From Theocolax elegans (Eukaryota > Arthropoda > Insecta > Hymenoptera > Cerocephalidae), in NCBI GenBank assembly GCA_026168455.1, contig CM047430.1:25500735-25564734 (forward strand): 64,000 nucleotides of DNA, given 5' to 3'. Both the position numbers and the translations under genes were made by a program. Each line of letters starts with the position of its first letter. Within the stretch, counting starts at the first letter, position 1. Below the pieces are notes generated by a model. That model ran no database searches, had not been told where the DNA came from, and worked only from the letters and a program-made list of their open reading frames with translations. Shown in pieces: positions 31,708 to 43,010 of this stretch.

Positions 31708-33711
31708 TCTTCCTATATTATATAGTTACAACAAAAAATTTGGAACACAGACCCTCCACCTCCCTCCACAGTCCCTCCACTACCCCTCCACTATTCCTCC
31801 ACATTTTAAGGTAAAATTCTTTTAAATTAAAACTTTAAAAATAAAATCTTTTTACTGCACCCTCCACCCTACATATATTATATATGTGTGTGTGTGTGCG
31901 TGTGCATGCGTGCGTATGTGTGTGTGTGTAAAATTTTTAAATGTGTACTCAATAATAATAATGGATCTACAATTTAATGTAATGCTTTAAATACAGATAC
32001 AAAATTGTTTGAAGATAAAATAAATATTAATCAAGTATAATAACATACACTATTCCAAATATCCATATGATATACAATAGGTTAAAAATTACATACATTA
32101 ATTAATGCATTTTTAAGATAATTCTATTACAAAACAGTAATGGCAAAAGAAAATTCAAATTTTAACAGTGGCAATATAAAATATGAATTACATTTGAAAA
32201 GTTTTTCAAAAATTATTAATTTAGAAACATTTATTTTAAATATATTTTAAATAAAAATTTCAAAATTGTATGGATATATAAGTGAGTAGATAATGTATAT
32301 TTATGTAAAACAATATTTTAAATAAACAAGTATGTATTTATTAGAAACAGAAGGTTATTTAAGGAATGAATTTGTTTATAATAATCAAAATAAATATATG
32401 GGCTCTCTAACTAAAGGGAAAAATAAATTGAATATAATTATGGATTAAAACGCAAATTTTGAAAGGGGGTGCAAATGACGAATTACGGGAGAGATGGAAG
32501 GAACAGGTTTTTATTTATATGCCGCTAAAATGTTATAAATAGTTCTTTAAAATTAATACAAAAATTTATTTATTTATGGAGAAAGTTATGTAACTGTAAA
32601 AGTACAAAATATTAATGACATAGAACTTTTGTCGATGATCATGTGTCATTAAATAAATTAATTTTAGGAGGAGAAGTTCTATTTAGATCCGTTTAAAATA
32701 ATCCAAAATTCTAGTAAGTAGTTACTAAATACTACAATTTAGTAAGTATATGCACTTTACTATTTTTAATAAGTTAATTTTTTATTAACATTTATAATTA
32801 TTAAAATATAAATTTAACCCTAGTAGAATTCAGAATATAAGAAATAGCTGGGAAATTAATAAATGGACAGCGAAAATGGTTAGGTATTGACTCTCGATGA
32901 AACGCTTTTTCGCCCATTTCCTGCACATTTATTGGAATGAGCATAACCACCAAACATAAAGTATTCATTTCTCGGTAATATTCTAAACAAAATGCGAAGC
33001 ATGTTGTGAAATTTGATCCCTTTTACCATTTCCGATCGAGTCCGACGATTGTTTGCGTCGTACAAACACTCATTTTCAAGATATTTTGACTTTTATAAAT
33101 TAATTACCAAATTGATCCGAAACATTTTTGCAGTCTTGTTCATAGCCTATAATGCCCCAGGTATCCTGCTTGCGGAGACTAGTTTTATAAGCTTCAAAAT
33201 ACTTAGTTCAATCCTAACATTTATAGATTATTCTATAAAATAGCTAGGAAAGGTTAAAAAAAGCGTTTCATCGCAAGCCCAAAAATATACCTAGTTTTAT
33301 CCAATTTCTAGTTTAACTGGCTTGGTACTGCTCACTAAATGGATTTCAATTCTATTAGAGAAGCTTTATAAAAATTCATATAGTTTAAAATTTACAGTTA
33401 ACATTTAATATGTCTCTATTTTTTTAATAATTTTTATTCTGATTTCATTACACAAAATTTTGGTAAAAACTTTTATTTACAAATTATAATCGTATTAAAA
33501 AAAAATTAAATTTTTGGTATAAAACCCAATGCACTATAACAGTACCTCCAAGGTGTTGTGTGAATCTATTGAATTTTTAAGGTGTCCATGGTAGTGAAAA
33601 AATAATACAATTTAAAACATTATTTTAAATAAATTAATTACGGAAAACCTTTTTTGAAATTAAAAATAGGGGCTTGGCGCGCGAAGCGTGCAGGGGGCGA
33701 GGCCCCCCTAG
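31708..33711 (+). mobile_element. Non-autonomous Helitron, about 2.0 kb
   Basis: Starts TCTTCCTATATTATATAG after an A and ends GGGGGCGAGGCCCCCCTAG before a T. TC at the 5' end, a GC hairpin (GGGGGC/GCCCCC) just before CTAG, and insertion between A and T are the diagnostic Helitron features. The interior has a pyrimidine-rich stretch with CCCTCCAC repeats (31748-31802), a (TG)n-type run and a copy of family D (about 31930-32790). No Rep/helicase frame was found. Short frames at about 32880-33243 are not recognisable proteins. Confidence 0.7.
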
Positions 33712-34196
33712 TATATATATGTATATAACAAAGGTTATCCCTTTACCCGTCTCTTTTTCTTAACAGCTGATATGTACTAATAATTTAAGCTTGTTTCAGT
33801 TCAGTCGTCGTAGAGCTAGTGAGCATGGGAAGGTGTAAAAGTGAGAGGGAAAAAGAGAGAGAGAGAGCGCGCATGCACATGTCAGAAATTACTAAATTAA
33901 GGCAGAGATCCCCGGATTGCGAAAGTCTCCCGTTCACATGGCGAGCGCCCGTTTTGACGCGACGTACGTGTGTGTGTGAGCGCCGGTAATCCGGCATGCT
34001 GTAGTTGGGGTAGTGGAGTAGTTCTGCAGGGGTTATGGGTTGTGGTTGGGGTTCGTGGGTTAATGCACTAAGTATTCGGTAAGGGAAGGTGGGGTTGGGC
34101 AGGGTATAGGGATAGGGATAAAGCGGGTAATAATAATAAGGTTTTGAGGTAGGTAATGTTTGTGGGATACTTGAGTAATGAGGAGTTTTTCAAAAG
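33712..34196. other. No gene seen; G-rich flank of gypsy fragment
   Basis: TA repeat, a GAGA run (about 33855-33870) and G/T-rich low-complexity DNA (34010-34140). On the minus strand this follows the end of the gypsy RT frame, where RNase H and integrase would be expected, and neither can be read. The gypsy element therefore seems 3'-truncated here. Confidence 0.45.
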
Positions 34197-35420
34197 CTAT
34201 TTGCTGTTTGTTATTCCAATACCAGCGAATGCCTTTTTCGTTGACTCTGTAAGGAGAATTTTAATGTCCGCGAAATTTGGGATGAATCGGGAGTACCATC
34301 CGGTTATACCTAAAAATTTACGGAGTTTTTTGAGGTTGGTGGGTGCTGGATAGTCAGATACGGGGTTTATTTTGTCGGAGTTGGTAATCAGTCCATGTTC
34401 GGTTACCACATAATCAAGATATTTAACTTGTGCGCAGCAAAATTCGGATTGATCTCGATTAAACTGTAAATTTGCTTTTTTGAACGTTGTTAGGACTTTC
34501 TTTAACAATGAAATATAATTTTTAAAGGATTGGGTAACAATGATTATATTGTCTAAATAAACGAATACTTTTGGCTCCCAGATAGCCTTAATTAGATTTT
34601 CCATAATTTTTTGGAACGTAGCTGGGGCATTTGTCAACCCGTAAAGCATTCTCTTGAAATTATGTAAACCTTTCCCTGCTACTCCAAAATTAGTAGCTTC
34701 TCTACTATCTTTTTCTAGCAGTATTTCGTGGTATGCTTGCGATAGATCTAGTTTAGAGATATATTTTACTTCTCTTAGTTTATCCAGAATGTCGTTCATA
34801 TTCGTTAAAGGATAGGCAAACCGTTTTGTTACTTTGTTGACTTGCGTTTCGTCAATGTAAAATCGATATTTGTCATCCGCTTTAGCTACTATTACTGAAC
34901 AACTGCACCAAGGGCTTTCTGAAATCTCTATTATATCCTCAGATAACATTCGGTCCACTTCTTCATGAGCTGCTTTTAGCATTTTTGGAGAGTACCTTCT
35001 GATCCTTTGTTGTATTGGTTCGTAACCTTGGATATTTATTTTATGATAAGCTAGAGTTGTAGCAACACGTATTTTTGGAGTTGCTGGAATAAGACTATCA
35101 AGAACTTCCTTAATCTCCTTTTTGTCTTTCTCTGAGACTCGAAGAAGGCCATTTATAATGACTAATGCTGGGATATAGCTAAAATCTTGTCCATAAGAAT
35201 AAAACTGACAGATTTCTCCTTTGAAGTCCACCATGTATCGTTTCCATACTCTATTTTAAGTTCGAACAGTCGATTAAAATCCATCTCTAAAATACACTCG
35301 TACTGTAGTCTGTCGGCTGATATTATTTGTTTTGGGAGATTCCGTACAATTCCCACAATTATGTTGGGCTATGGGACGGTAAAAAATGAACTTTTCGGGG
35401 TGCCGGAAGTTGCTGGATAG
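34197..35420 (-). pseudogene. Ty3/gypsy protease end and reverse transcriptase
   Basis: The open frame covers most of a reverse transcriptase: a protease-linker region, SPWCSCSVIVAKADDKYRFY, YPLTNMNDILDKL, LDLSQAYHEILLE, MLYGLTNAPATFQKIM, the catalytic segment FVYLDNIIIV, and the connection motif LRKFLGITGWYSRFIPNFA. The family consensus at the active site is YxDD. Here the second Asp is Asn (YLDN), which should abolish polymerisation. The frame ends soon after the start of the RNase H linker. Upstream, a piece of retropepsin-like sequence (about 35356-35162) overlaps in another frame. Confidence 0.8.
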
Positions 35421-35538
35421 CCGCAGTCATCGTTGGCTTCTCTGAGACTACTGTTTCTGCTACTTTTAGATTAATTGCAGCTGTTTTGCCCCATCGCTTG
35501 GGTTTACTTGGCTCATATGCCGAGTTGAAAATAGTATA

Positions 35539-36197
35539 TTATGCAACATGGGCGTAAAAAGCGGTTTTAGTCCCGCGGGAAAAATAGTACGCCCGCGTTG
35601 CATACGCTATTTTTTGCAACGGTGTGAGTAAAATTTTGTTAAAACATACAAAAATTAAAAATACAAAGTAATTGAACGAGAACGGCGGAGAGCGGGTCCA
35701 GGGCTGTAAGCCTTGGTGGGGGGTTAGGCTTCGCCCCCCCCCCTTAAAAAATAATTTAAAAAATGTTTTTATAAAATAATTAAAAAATAATTTTAAAATT
35801 TATATTAATTAGTTAAGCCTCCACCCGTATAAACAATTTTCTGAATCAAATAATGTTTAATTATTCATAAATATATAAAGAATTATTTATTTAATATTTA
35901 CTTCATCTATTATAATAGAAATAGAATTATAATATAAATTATAAGATTGCCGAAAATACTGTACGTATAATTAACGTTGTCGAAAGTTACATATAATTAA
36001 CATTCGTATGTATAATTGAACAAACTTCAATTACATAACGCAAATGAATAATAATAAAATAATAATAAATTACATTAACTTTTCACATTTTACTTCCGCA
36101 AGTTGTAAAATCGATTTTTAGTCACAGTGTTTTAAAAAGTACCATTTTACTCCCTAATATGGAGGACTAAAATCCAATTTTACTCACGTTGTTGTAA
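35539..36197. mobile_element. TIR-type non-autonomous element in gypsy
   Basis: The ends are imperfect inverted repeats of about 35 bp: TTATGCAACATGGGCGTAAA...GGTTTTAGTCC at the left and, in complement, TTACAACAACGTGAGTAAAA...GGATTTTAGTCC at the right. A further pair, TATGCAACATGGGCGTA with TACGCCCGCGTTGCATA, makes a hairpin near the left end (35530-35605). The rest is AT-rich with a GC patch (35690-35750). There is no transposase. It separates the gag and protease frames of the gypsy element. Confidence 0.55.
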
Positions 36198-36664
36198 AAA
36201 AGGTTCATCGTCTTCCACTGGTGGAAGGCGATATAATTTATCCTGACATTTTCTCGCTTCTTCCTTTTTCCCTAATATTTGCAATTCCAAAAATGATGAG
36301 AAATGATTCCTATCAGGACTCTGATGGTAATCTGGATGAAGGTCATCGTAGGTGATGTCTAGTCGTTCAATCATAGACATCGGTGGTTGTACTTGATCCG
36401 AAAGATTTCTGAATTTAGATAAATACGTTGATATATCATCAAATGGTCCTTGCGTTCTTATACCAATTCTTTTCCGTAATTCGTGTTGTATATCTTCCCT
36501 ACAGTACGGGATTCTAAACACACAAACAAAATCTTCATATGTTATCCAATTCCTATTTTCTCTACAGAAACAACACCATACTTCTTCATCGAGGACAGCT
36601 GGGAGAGATCGAGCTATCTTACTATTATTTAAAGAGGAAGCGTTTGCTTGTATGTGCGCAAAAA
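36198..36664 (-). pseudogene. Gypsy gag, C-terminal side of the Helitron insertion
   Basis: The frame is open on the minus strand from the Helitron edge to a stop at about 36180. It has a capsid-like helical stretch (RIPYCREDIQHELRKRI, TQGPFDDISTYLSKFRNL) matching the retrotransposon Gag capsid pattern, in which a multimerisation helix is followed by a conserved aromatic/basic segment. No zinc knuckle is seen before the TIR element cuts in. Confidence 0.65.
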
Positions 36665-37084
36665 TCTCCTAAAGTACACAATCGATTGTAGTTTTTTTTA
36701 TGCACTATGAATTGTCATACGCTATATTTTATATAAAAAATCGTTTTGCTTCATTGTTAAAAAAATAAAAGTTTTCCACTTACAGAATGCACGGTAGTTC
36801 AGGCGCTGGCCGATAGGTGGCTGACGGTCTGGCGCTGCACGCAACAAATTTATCGCTACTTAGTACCTATGTATCAGCCGGGCTCGGTCATTCAAGTCAT
36901 CTGAGTTTTACGATAAAAATTTATTTTTCGTAAACAAAAAATGTTGTCTACCGTAAAGTTCTTTAAAAACATTATTTAAAACCAATGAAAACTGAAATAT
37001 GGTAAACCTATCTTTATGCTATTTTCTAATATTTCAAGTGCTATACAATTACAGAGCGGGCGAAGCCGCGACGGGGGATGCTAG
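36665..37084 (+). mobile_element. Non-autonomous Helitron, 420 bp, inside gag
   Basis: Begins TCTCCTAAAGTACAC directly after A (36664) and ends GCGGGCGAAGCCGCGACGGG then GGATGCTAG directly before T (37085). It therefore has 5'-TC, a 3' hairpin (GCGG-C-GAAG-CCGC type), CTAG and A/T target bases, the full Helitron signature. It encodes nothing. The minus-strand gag frame appears to be open on both sides of it in compatible phase, as expected for an insertion into gag. Confidence 0.8.
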
Positions 37085-38440
37085 TATTATATATTGTTAG
37101 TTGATATCTTCTAGAGCATTCACTTAATTTGGCGAAAAAGGGTTCTGGACCATTTCTTTTTATTTCCCTATATTCTATGTGCCATTGTTTCAGTATCTCA
37201 CAGACTCGTTTCTCTCGCTGAAACGTAGAATTATCAAGGAATGATCCTTGACGACTTGTAAGTTGTGGATAATATGTCTGTGGTATTGGATTATAGGTAA
37301 ATGTTTGTTGATCATTTTGCTGGTGCGGTAGTTGAGAGCTATATTAGGATTGTGGTTGCTCGATATCGGGAAAATTAATGTTATAGTTTCTTATTGGTGT
37401 TATGTCATAAGTGGGAGTGGTTTCATAGTGGTGCTGGTGCTGGATGGTTTCAGGTTGCGTAGAAGAATGTGATTCGTTTCGATTGTTATTTATCCTTTTT
37501 AATGGAGGCGATCTTATTCTTGAAGCTGCAATAGGCCGATCTATCCTACTATTGGGTTCTGAGTTGAATTTTACTCCTTGAGTTCTATTTGATGGTTCTG
37601 TATAGATTGGATCTGAGTGGGTTACTCGATGATCTTCTCTTGGAATAGTTGTAGTACTTCTTGTTGTAAACCCCCTATATTACAAATATGATGTCTGGTC
37701 ATAACTCCTTGACTCTCTTTGATCGCCTTCCGTCGAGATTTCATGGTTGTGAACTCTACGAATCTCTACCAGATCTGTTAGGTCCGTATTTTCCCGCAAT
37801 TCTACTGTTGTTCTCCTATTGATGGTTAATGCTGGATGTTGTGTGGATTGCGCACAGGGTGGATTAATTAAATTGTTTTGTAATCTAGATAGGTTTAGTG
37901 GTGGCTGGAAGGGTTCCGTTGTTGATGTCGGTAAGGGAAAATTAATATCTAATCTATTGTTAGTATATTGTGAGGGAATATTTTCTGATTGTGATCTATT
38001 TACATCTTCATCAATTATTGATGCATGAGAATGTGAATTCCTGAGAGGTATGGGATCTTGGTATTGGCTTACCGACTGTCCTGTTGGTAGTCGTGGTTGA
38101 AGTCGAGGGCGAGTTCCCTGCTGAGTTGTTGAAACAAACAAGTATTGTCGATCATTTGTTTCCTTGCTTAGCTTCGAATTTCTTGTTAGCGCGTCGGCTG
38201 TGTCCCTAGATAGCCCTGTGACATGCCTAGACATTAGCGGGAGTCGATTCTATTTCTCAGGTTATTAATTGGGTCTGAAGATATTAAATTTTTTATATTT
38301 GCAAATTGGATAACCTCATTATCAGATAGATTAATACATTTAATACATTTTGTTTAATGCGACGAATACCTTCTTTCATGTTAAGTCTTTATCTGTTATT
38401 GTTCGGAGAGTTAGACTCCAATTTTCTGACGTCATTTTAG
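37085..38440 (-). pseudogene. Gypsy gag, N-terminal side
   Basis: On the minus strand a probable start MTSENWSLTLRTITD (about 38433) runs into a stop after 19 codons. A segment of 184 codons (38234-37680) follows in another frame, rich in Ser, Gln, Asn, Pro and Thr, and then further fragments to the Helitron edge. The low-complexity polar composition is common in N-terminal Gag linkers. The assignment rests on position upstream of the capsid segment. Confidence 0.5.
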
Positions 38441-38639
38441 TTTAATGGAAATTTATGATAATTTAACACAAAAAAAAAAAGATAATTAAACGTTGGTATA
38501 CGCAATTGTGCAAGATAATTATTTAAACAGTGGCAATTATACTTATTTCGTTACCACAATAGCTCAATATAATTTCCTTTTTTGTATATAATATATAATA
38601 TCGGTCTCAACAAACTAAATATTTTACTTTAGAATAAAA

Positions 38640-39700
38640 CAGGCCTATTGTACTCTTTGCCCACTGTGGTGGGAGGCTTAGTTGGGTCGAAGGTCAACGA
38701 TCGAACGATCGAGAACTTGACCTGCTACTTCCTAACAATGCCGCTAACGTCCCGCGATCTTCCATTCAACCTCGATTACGTAGAGTAGCTTGGTGTCGAA
38801 AATGTCCGACTGTTGTTTGGCGTGCTGCACGCTTGCGGAATCCACTGGAATTCGCGCGCATTCCCATCCTTCCAGGCTCCATCAGGCTTGGTCTGAGGGG
38901 CGCTTGTGCGTTGTTGCCGTATTCGGATGTTTCGTCACAGGACATTTCATCGTCGGACGTTTCATGGCGGACTTTTCATCGTCGGACTTTTCATGGCGGA
39001 CTTTTCATCGCATAGACCATTCATCCTAAGGACTTTTCATCGCGTGGACTTTTCATTGCATGGACTTTTCATCGTAATGATGGAATTTTCAATACATTAC
39101 ATTATCCAAATCCGTCGAGTTTACGGGATACATGTTCAAAGATACTTCTTTTAATGAACACTTATTTAAATTATTTTTTTGTATTTTTTGTATTTGTTGG
39201 TTATTTTTTTAACACATTTCAGTGTAGACAACTGTAGGCATAATTATTATATTATATTTAGTTTTCTAAAAAAATATAAATGCAGATTAATATTGTATTT
39301 CTGATCATCCAATATTATATTTATTTTCCTAATGTATTTCAGAAATAAATAAAAAAACAATTTTAAATTGAAACGTTACAATTATTTAAGAATTAATTTC
39401 CCTTTTCTAATTTCCCCTCTTTAATTGGTTATTGGGTATTAGGGTTATTGGGTATTGGGGTATTAGGGTTATTGGGTACGCTCGTACAATGAAAATTCCA
39501 TCTTTGCGATGAAAAGTCCGTGTGATGAAAAGTCCTTGCGATGAAAAGTCACGAATACCGCCCTCTCCGGCGTTTATCCTAGTTGGCAATTTTCAAAGTG
39601 ATTCCCGGCCGCATCGTGGGATTGTACACTTAAGGTTGGTAAGTTGGGACAGATTGGGCCTGACCGGGGCTTTACATTCCTCAGTACCCACCCCGTTACA
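38640..39700 (-). repeat. Probable 5' LTR of the gypsy element
   Basis: On the minus strand this begins TGTAACGGGGTGGGTACTGA, a typical LTR start (TG...), about 1.3 kb upstream of the gag start. It contains GC-rich and minisatellite DNA. The 3' boundary and primer-binding site could not be fixed, and no second LTR copy was found in the window to confirm it. Confidence 0.4.
38938..39552. repeat. Mirrored minisatellite, GATGAAAAGTCC motif
   Basis: About eight direct copies of GGACTTTTCATCG-like units lie at 38938-39080. Their reverse complement (GATGAAAAGTCC) occurs three to four times at 39500-39552. The two blocks flank about 400 bp of AT-rich DNA and a further short repeat, (GGGTTATTGGGTATTA)n, at 39424-39478. 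Confidence 0.8.
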
Positions 39701-39839
39701 GAATATTAAATATCTTTAAATATTTTTAAATGTATTGTATATGTTAACTACACAACAAAAATTAAGATCTCCATTACTAGCCAATAATCATTTAATATAC
39801 TCGAAGAAACATATTTGACTAGCATCTAACTGCAGTAGT

Positions 39840-41135
39840 CATAATACCTATATGGAGAGACCCAAACGAAGCTCTTCCCCACTTCGATACATGTGGATGT
39901 CGGGGCATAACCTCAGCCAAATAAGGCGAGTCCGATGTCGTCGACCGCATCGCCAAGATGCTGAAGGATGCGCTGCGGCCCATCGTCTTCCAAATGTCGT
40001 CGACGACTCGGCAGTCCTGCAGGAGGAGTCCTAGGTCAGGCTCGTCAAAGAAGCCTCGCCCAGTAACCGATCTCCTCAGAATAGGGGATTGGTAAATGCT
40101 CAAGGACCGAGTAAGAACTCCGGACAACGGCAGGAAAGAAATCGCAAGTATGCCAAGGAAAAAGAGAAGGAGTAGCGTGAAAACCGGGTAGGCTCTACCT
40201 TTGACCCTACAAAGCCTCTCACCTGCGCGGGATGCGGGAAGATAGGATATTCCCGCTGGTAGTGTCCGGTGTGCTCGGGAAACGTCAAAGGAACGGTTGA
40301 ACGAAAACCGCGACCCAAGAACTTGAGTCCCCACTGTCTTAATTGAGTTTGGGACAAATTGGCTCCGACCGAACGGACGGTCCAGAAAGGAGCGGAAATG
40401 GGCCTCGAAAGGAGGAACAGTCCTAAGAAGTCTGCGAATCAACCTCATCCTATAAATCGGAGGCTGAGAGTTGTTGGTGGCTTCTCGTGGAAATTGAAGA
40501 ATTTCGTATAAGAGCCTTAAACGACCCCGAAGCCTCCACAACCGTTATGGGACCCAGCGAGATAGCCGGTATGGCCACGCTCGTCGGCTGGGATAGCAAA
40601 TGTAATCAAGGCGAAAAGAGAAGAGCTGCGAGAACTGGTGAGCAAATTGTTGTCTAATACTCCTCCTAAAAACGGACGAACCCAACTCATCAAGCACTTG
40701 ATCGACGTGGGATCAGCTCGCCAGAAGGAGATGTACCGTCAAGTCCGAGAAATGCTAGATATATAGATCGTAGAGCCATCGGACAGCGGTTGGTCAAACC
40801 CTGTGGTGATGGTACGCAAGGAAAACGGATCGCGTCGATTCTGCATAACTTTAGGAAAGTCAATGCTCTAACGAAACCGGACGCCTATCCCCTCCCGTTC
40901 ATGCAGGACATTCTGCTTAAGCTGAAGAGATGTCGCTACATTATTACCCTGGACATTAATTCAGCGTACCATCAAATACCTCTCCAGAAGGAGTCGCGAC
41001 ATTATACGGCTTTCACAGCCCCGGGAATTGTTAAGCGGATGCCATACGGATTGGCATACGCTGGCGCAACCTTCCAACGCATGATTGACTCATTTGGTCT
41101 TATCTTCTCCATTACCCATACCCATGTTTTCCTAA
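39840..41135 (+). pseudogene. Second Ty3/gypsy fragment, gag end and RT
   Basis: On the plus strand a knuckle-like CAGCGKIGYSRW with its Cys at a stop-interrupted position (about 40220-40262) marks the end of gag. RT motifs follow: REMLDI, a stop, IVEPSDSGWSNPVVM, NALTKPDAYPLPFMQDILLK, LDINSAYHQIPLQKE, MPYGLAYAGATFQRM (to about 41085). Stops and frameshifts are frequent. The copy breaks off before the catalytic YxDD, where the Polinton polymerase sequence begins at about 41140. It is a different lineage from the minus-strand gypsy element. Confidence 0.75.
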
Positions 41136-41140
41136 AGGTC

Positions 41141-42570
41141 GTAAAAAGCGATTCGCTTTCGGCAGAACGTTTGACGAAGCGTACGAAAATACAGTTGCGA
41201 AATTAAGAAAGATGCGCGTATGCGGCTACGATGTGCGATGTATTTGGGAGTGTGAATTTGATAAAGTGAAACGCGATAATCCGGAGATTGCAAATTATGT
41301 ATCGATTCACCCGTTGATGAGCGAAGTCACGTTAAACCCTCGCGACGCGTTTTTCGGAGGAAGCACGGAGTACATTATACCGTACTACGCTGTGGAAAAC
41401 GAAGGTGAAAAAATAAAATATACGGATATATACTCGTTGTATCCGTACTTGCGTAAAAGAGGTAAATATCTATTGGGCCATCCGCGCATCTTGGTAGGCG
41501 ACGAGTATCTCGAACTAACACGCGGTAATAATAACCATCTCTCTCGCGTGGAAGCTTTGATCAAGTGTAAAATATTACCACCTCGTAACTTGTATTTACC
41601 GGTGTTACCAATCAAAATGCACGGTCGTTTGCTATTTGCCCTGTGTCACGAGGATCCAATTGAACGTTAATTTATGGGTACAGGGTGGTCGACGAAATCC
41701 GCAAAGCTATCGAGTATGGCTATCGAGTGTCGAACATTTACATTATTTGGCAATATGAAACGACACGTTTCGATGGTAATCAAGGGGGTCTTTCGCCGGT
41801 TATGTTTAAACGTTTTTAAAAATTAAGCAGGAGGTAAACGATTGGCCCGAGTGGTGTGCGGATAACGTGAGTAAACTTCAATATTTGCAAGACTACATAT
41901 GAGACGAGAGAATTGCATTGGATTACGATAGAGTTAAGATGAATAACGGTTTGCGGACCGTTGCTAGATTGTGTTTAAACTCATTGTAGGGTAAATTTGG
42001 ACAGGGAACGAAATTTACTGCAAACGACGAACAAATAAGTCTCGCAAAAAATTTTTAACCCTCGTAACTATCTGCGACGAAGAAGTTTTAAATGTTCTAC
42101 CAATCAACGACGAAATTTTATACATAACCTGGCGATTTAAGGAAGATACCGTACCACAAGTTCTGCTTCCAAGACTCGTACATTGCGAGCATGTGGAGCG
42201 TCTAGGTAGACGTTTGTTGTATTGCGACACGGACTCTTGTATTTTTGTATAAAATGACAATAACCCCGAACAGGACGAACCACCTTGGGGTAGCCTATTG
42301 TGTTCAATGACGGACGAACTAGCAGCTCACGGGAAAGGAACCTACATAATTACAATGGTTGCGGTAGCCCCAAAGTTTTATGTTTACAGAGCCGTTGCAG
42401 AATCGGGTGAGATCTTTGAATGTTGTAAAGTCAAGGTTGTAAGCTTAAATTTCAAAAATTCCTTAAAAATAAATTTTGATAGTATTAAAAACATGCTCGA
42501 ACGCACTTTTGACGAAGAACTATCTTTCCGCTATCAAACGCACGTTGCACCACGAGATTGTAACCTGTAA
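41141..42570 (+). pseudogene. Protein-primed family B DNA polymerase (Polinton)
   Basis: Enters from the gypsy junction with a frame that joins the ORF at 41212-41670. Motif A reads YTDIYSLYPYLRK (about 41440), followed by the KYLLGHPRI segment common in Polinton enzymes. Motif B is visible near 41970 as NSL, a stop codon where Tyr is expected, then GKFGQGTKF. Motif C reads YCDTDSCIFV (about 42220-42250). A final segment (42298-42570) holds the thumb region. The exonuclease domain and N-terminus are missing. Several stops lie between motifs, so it is inactive. The family replicates the element's DNA using a terminal protein primer. Confidence 0.85.
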
Positions 42571-42685
42571 CAAATTTAAAACTTGTAGCGTAGTTTTAAA
42601 GAAAAGACGATATATTTCGAAAAATTTGTCTTTACCGTTTGGTTATAAAGAATGTATGTATCAAAACTAATATTGTTAATAAACT

Positions 42686-42937
42686 ATGTACGTAAACGTT
42701 TACAATATTATTGTATTATTTTATGTTACGTTTTTTACTTATTATTTCTTCCCCGAATTATCCTCCTACAAACATGCGATTATTGGTGACACCCTCAAAG
42801 TACGTCAATTAGATCCTCGCGAGGATTTAGCTAATTTACTGCGAGAATTTGCTAGTCCCTGCGAGGATTTCGCTAGATTCCCGCGGGGATTCCGCTGGTC
42901 TCCGCCGCCGCCGGGGGGTGGGCGCGATAGAGTATAG
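42686..42937 (+). other. Short frame in Polinton, unrecognised
   Basis: 83 codons with a hydrophobic N-terminal segment (VYNIIVLFYVTFFTYYFF) and a C-terminal part rich in Arg and Pro (PREDLANLLREFASPCEDF). The contrast in composition at about 42765 suggests a random AT-rich start joined to a real coding piece. Position between polymerase and ATPase fits a Polinton accessory protein, but I cannot name it. Confidence 0.3.
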
Positions 42938-43010
42938 ATGTTTTCCTACTTTTCAGAATAGTTTTCGTAATAAAAAACCGCATTTATAGCTTTTTCGATC
43001 AGTACTCGTT

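Larger units (their letters stand above)
34197..39700 (-). mobile_element. Decayed Ty3/gypsy LTR retrotransposon with nested insertions
   Basis: On the minus strand the order is a probable 5' LTR (39700 to about 38640), gag (about 38440-36198), protease and reverse transcriptase (about 35420-34197). RNase H, integrase and the 3' LTR are missing. A 420-bp Helitron (36665-37084) lies inside gag and a TIR element (35539-36197) lies between gag and protease. The gag and RT motifs place it in the Ty3/gypsy group. Family identity within the group is not determined. Confidence 0.7.

Noticed and set aside
35690..35760. Helitron terminus on the minus strand
   Set aside because: A GGGGGCGAAGCC-type stretch occurs, but no CTAG/A-T boundary lies next to it, and it is inside a TIR-type insert.
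39424..39478. Telomere-like TTAGGG/TTATTGGG repeats
   Set aside because: The units are a 16-base minisatellite with TTATTGGG and TATTAGGG variants, not TTAGG or TTAGGG, and they lie inside a retroelement.
40790..41206. The gypsy frame as one intact protein
   Set aside because: Its last 35 codons after about 41100 belong to another frame of decayed sequence and to the Polinton joint, and stops lie upstream.
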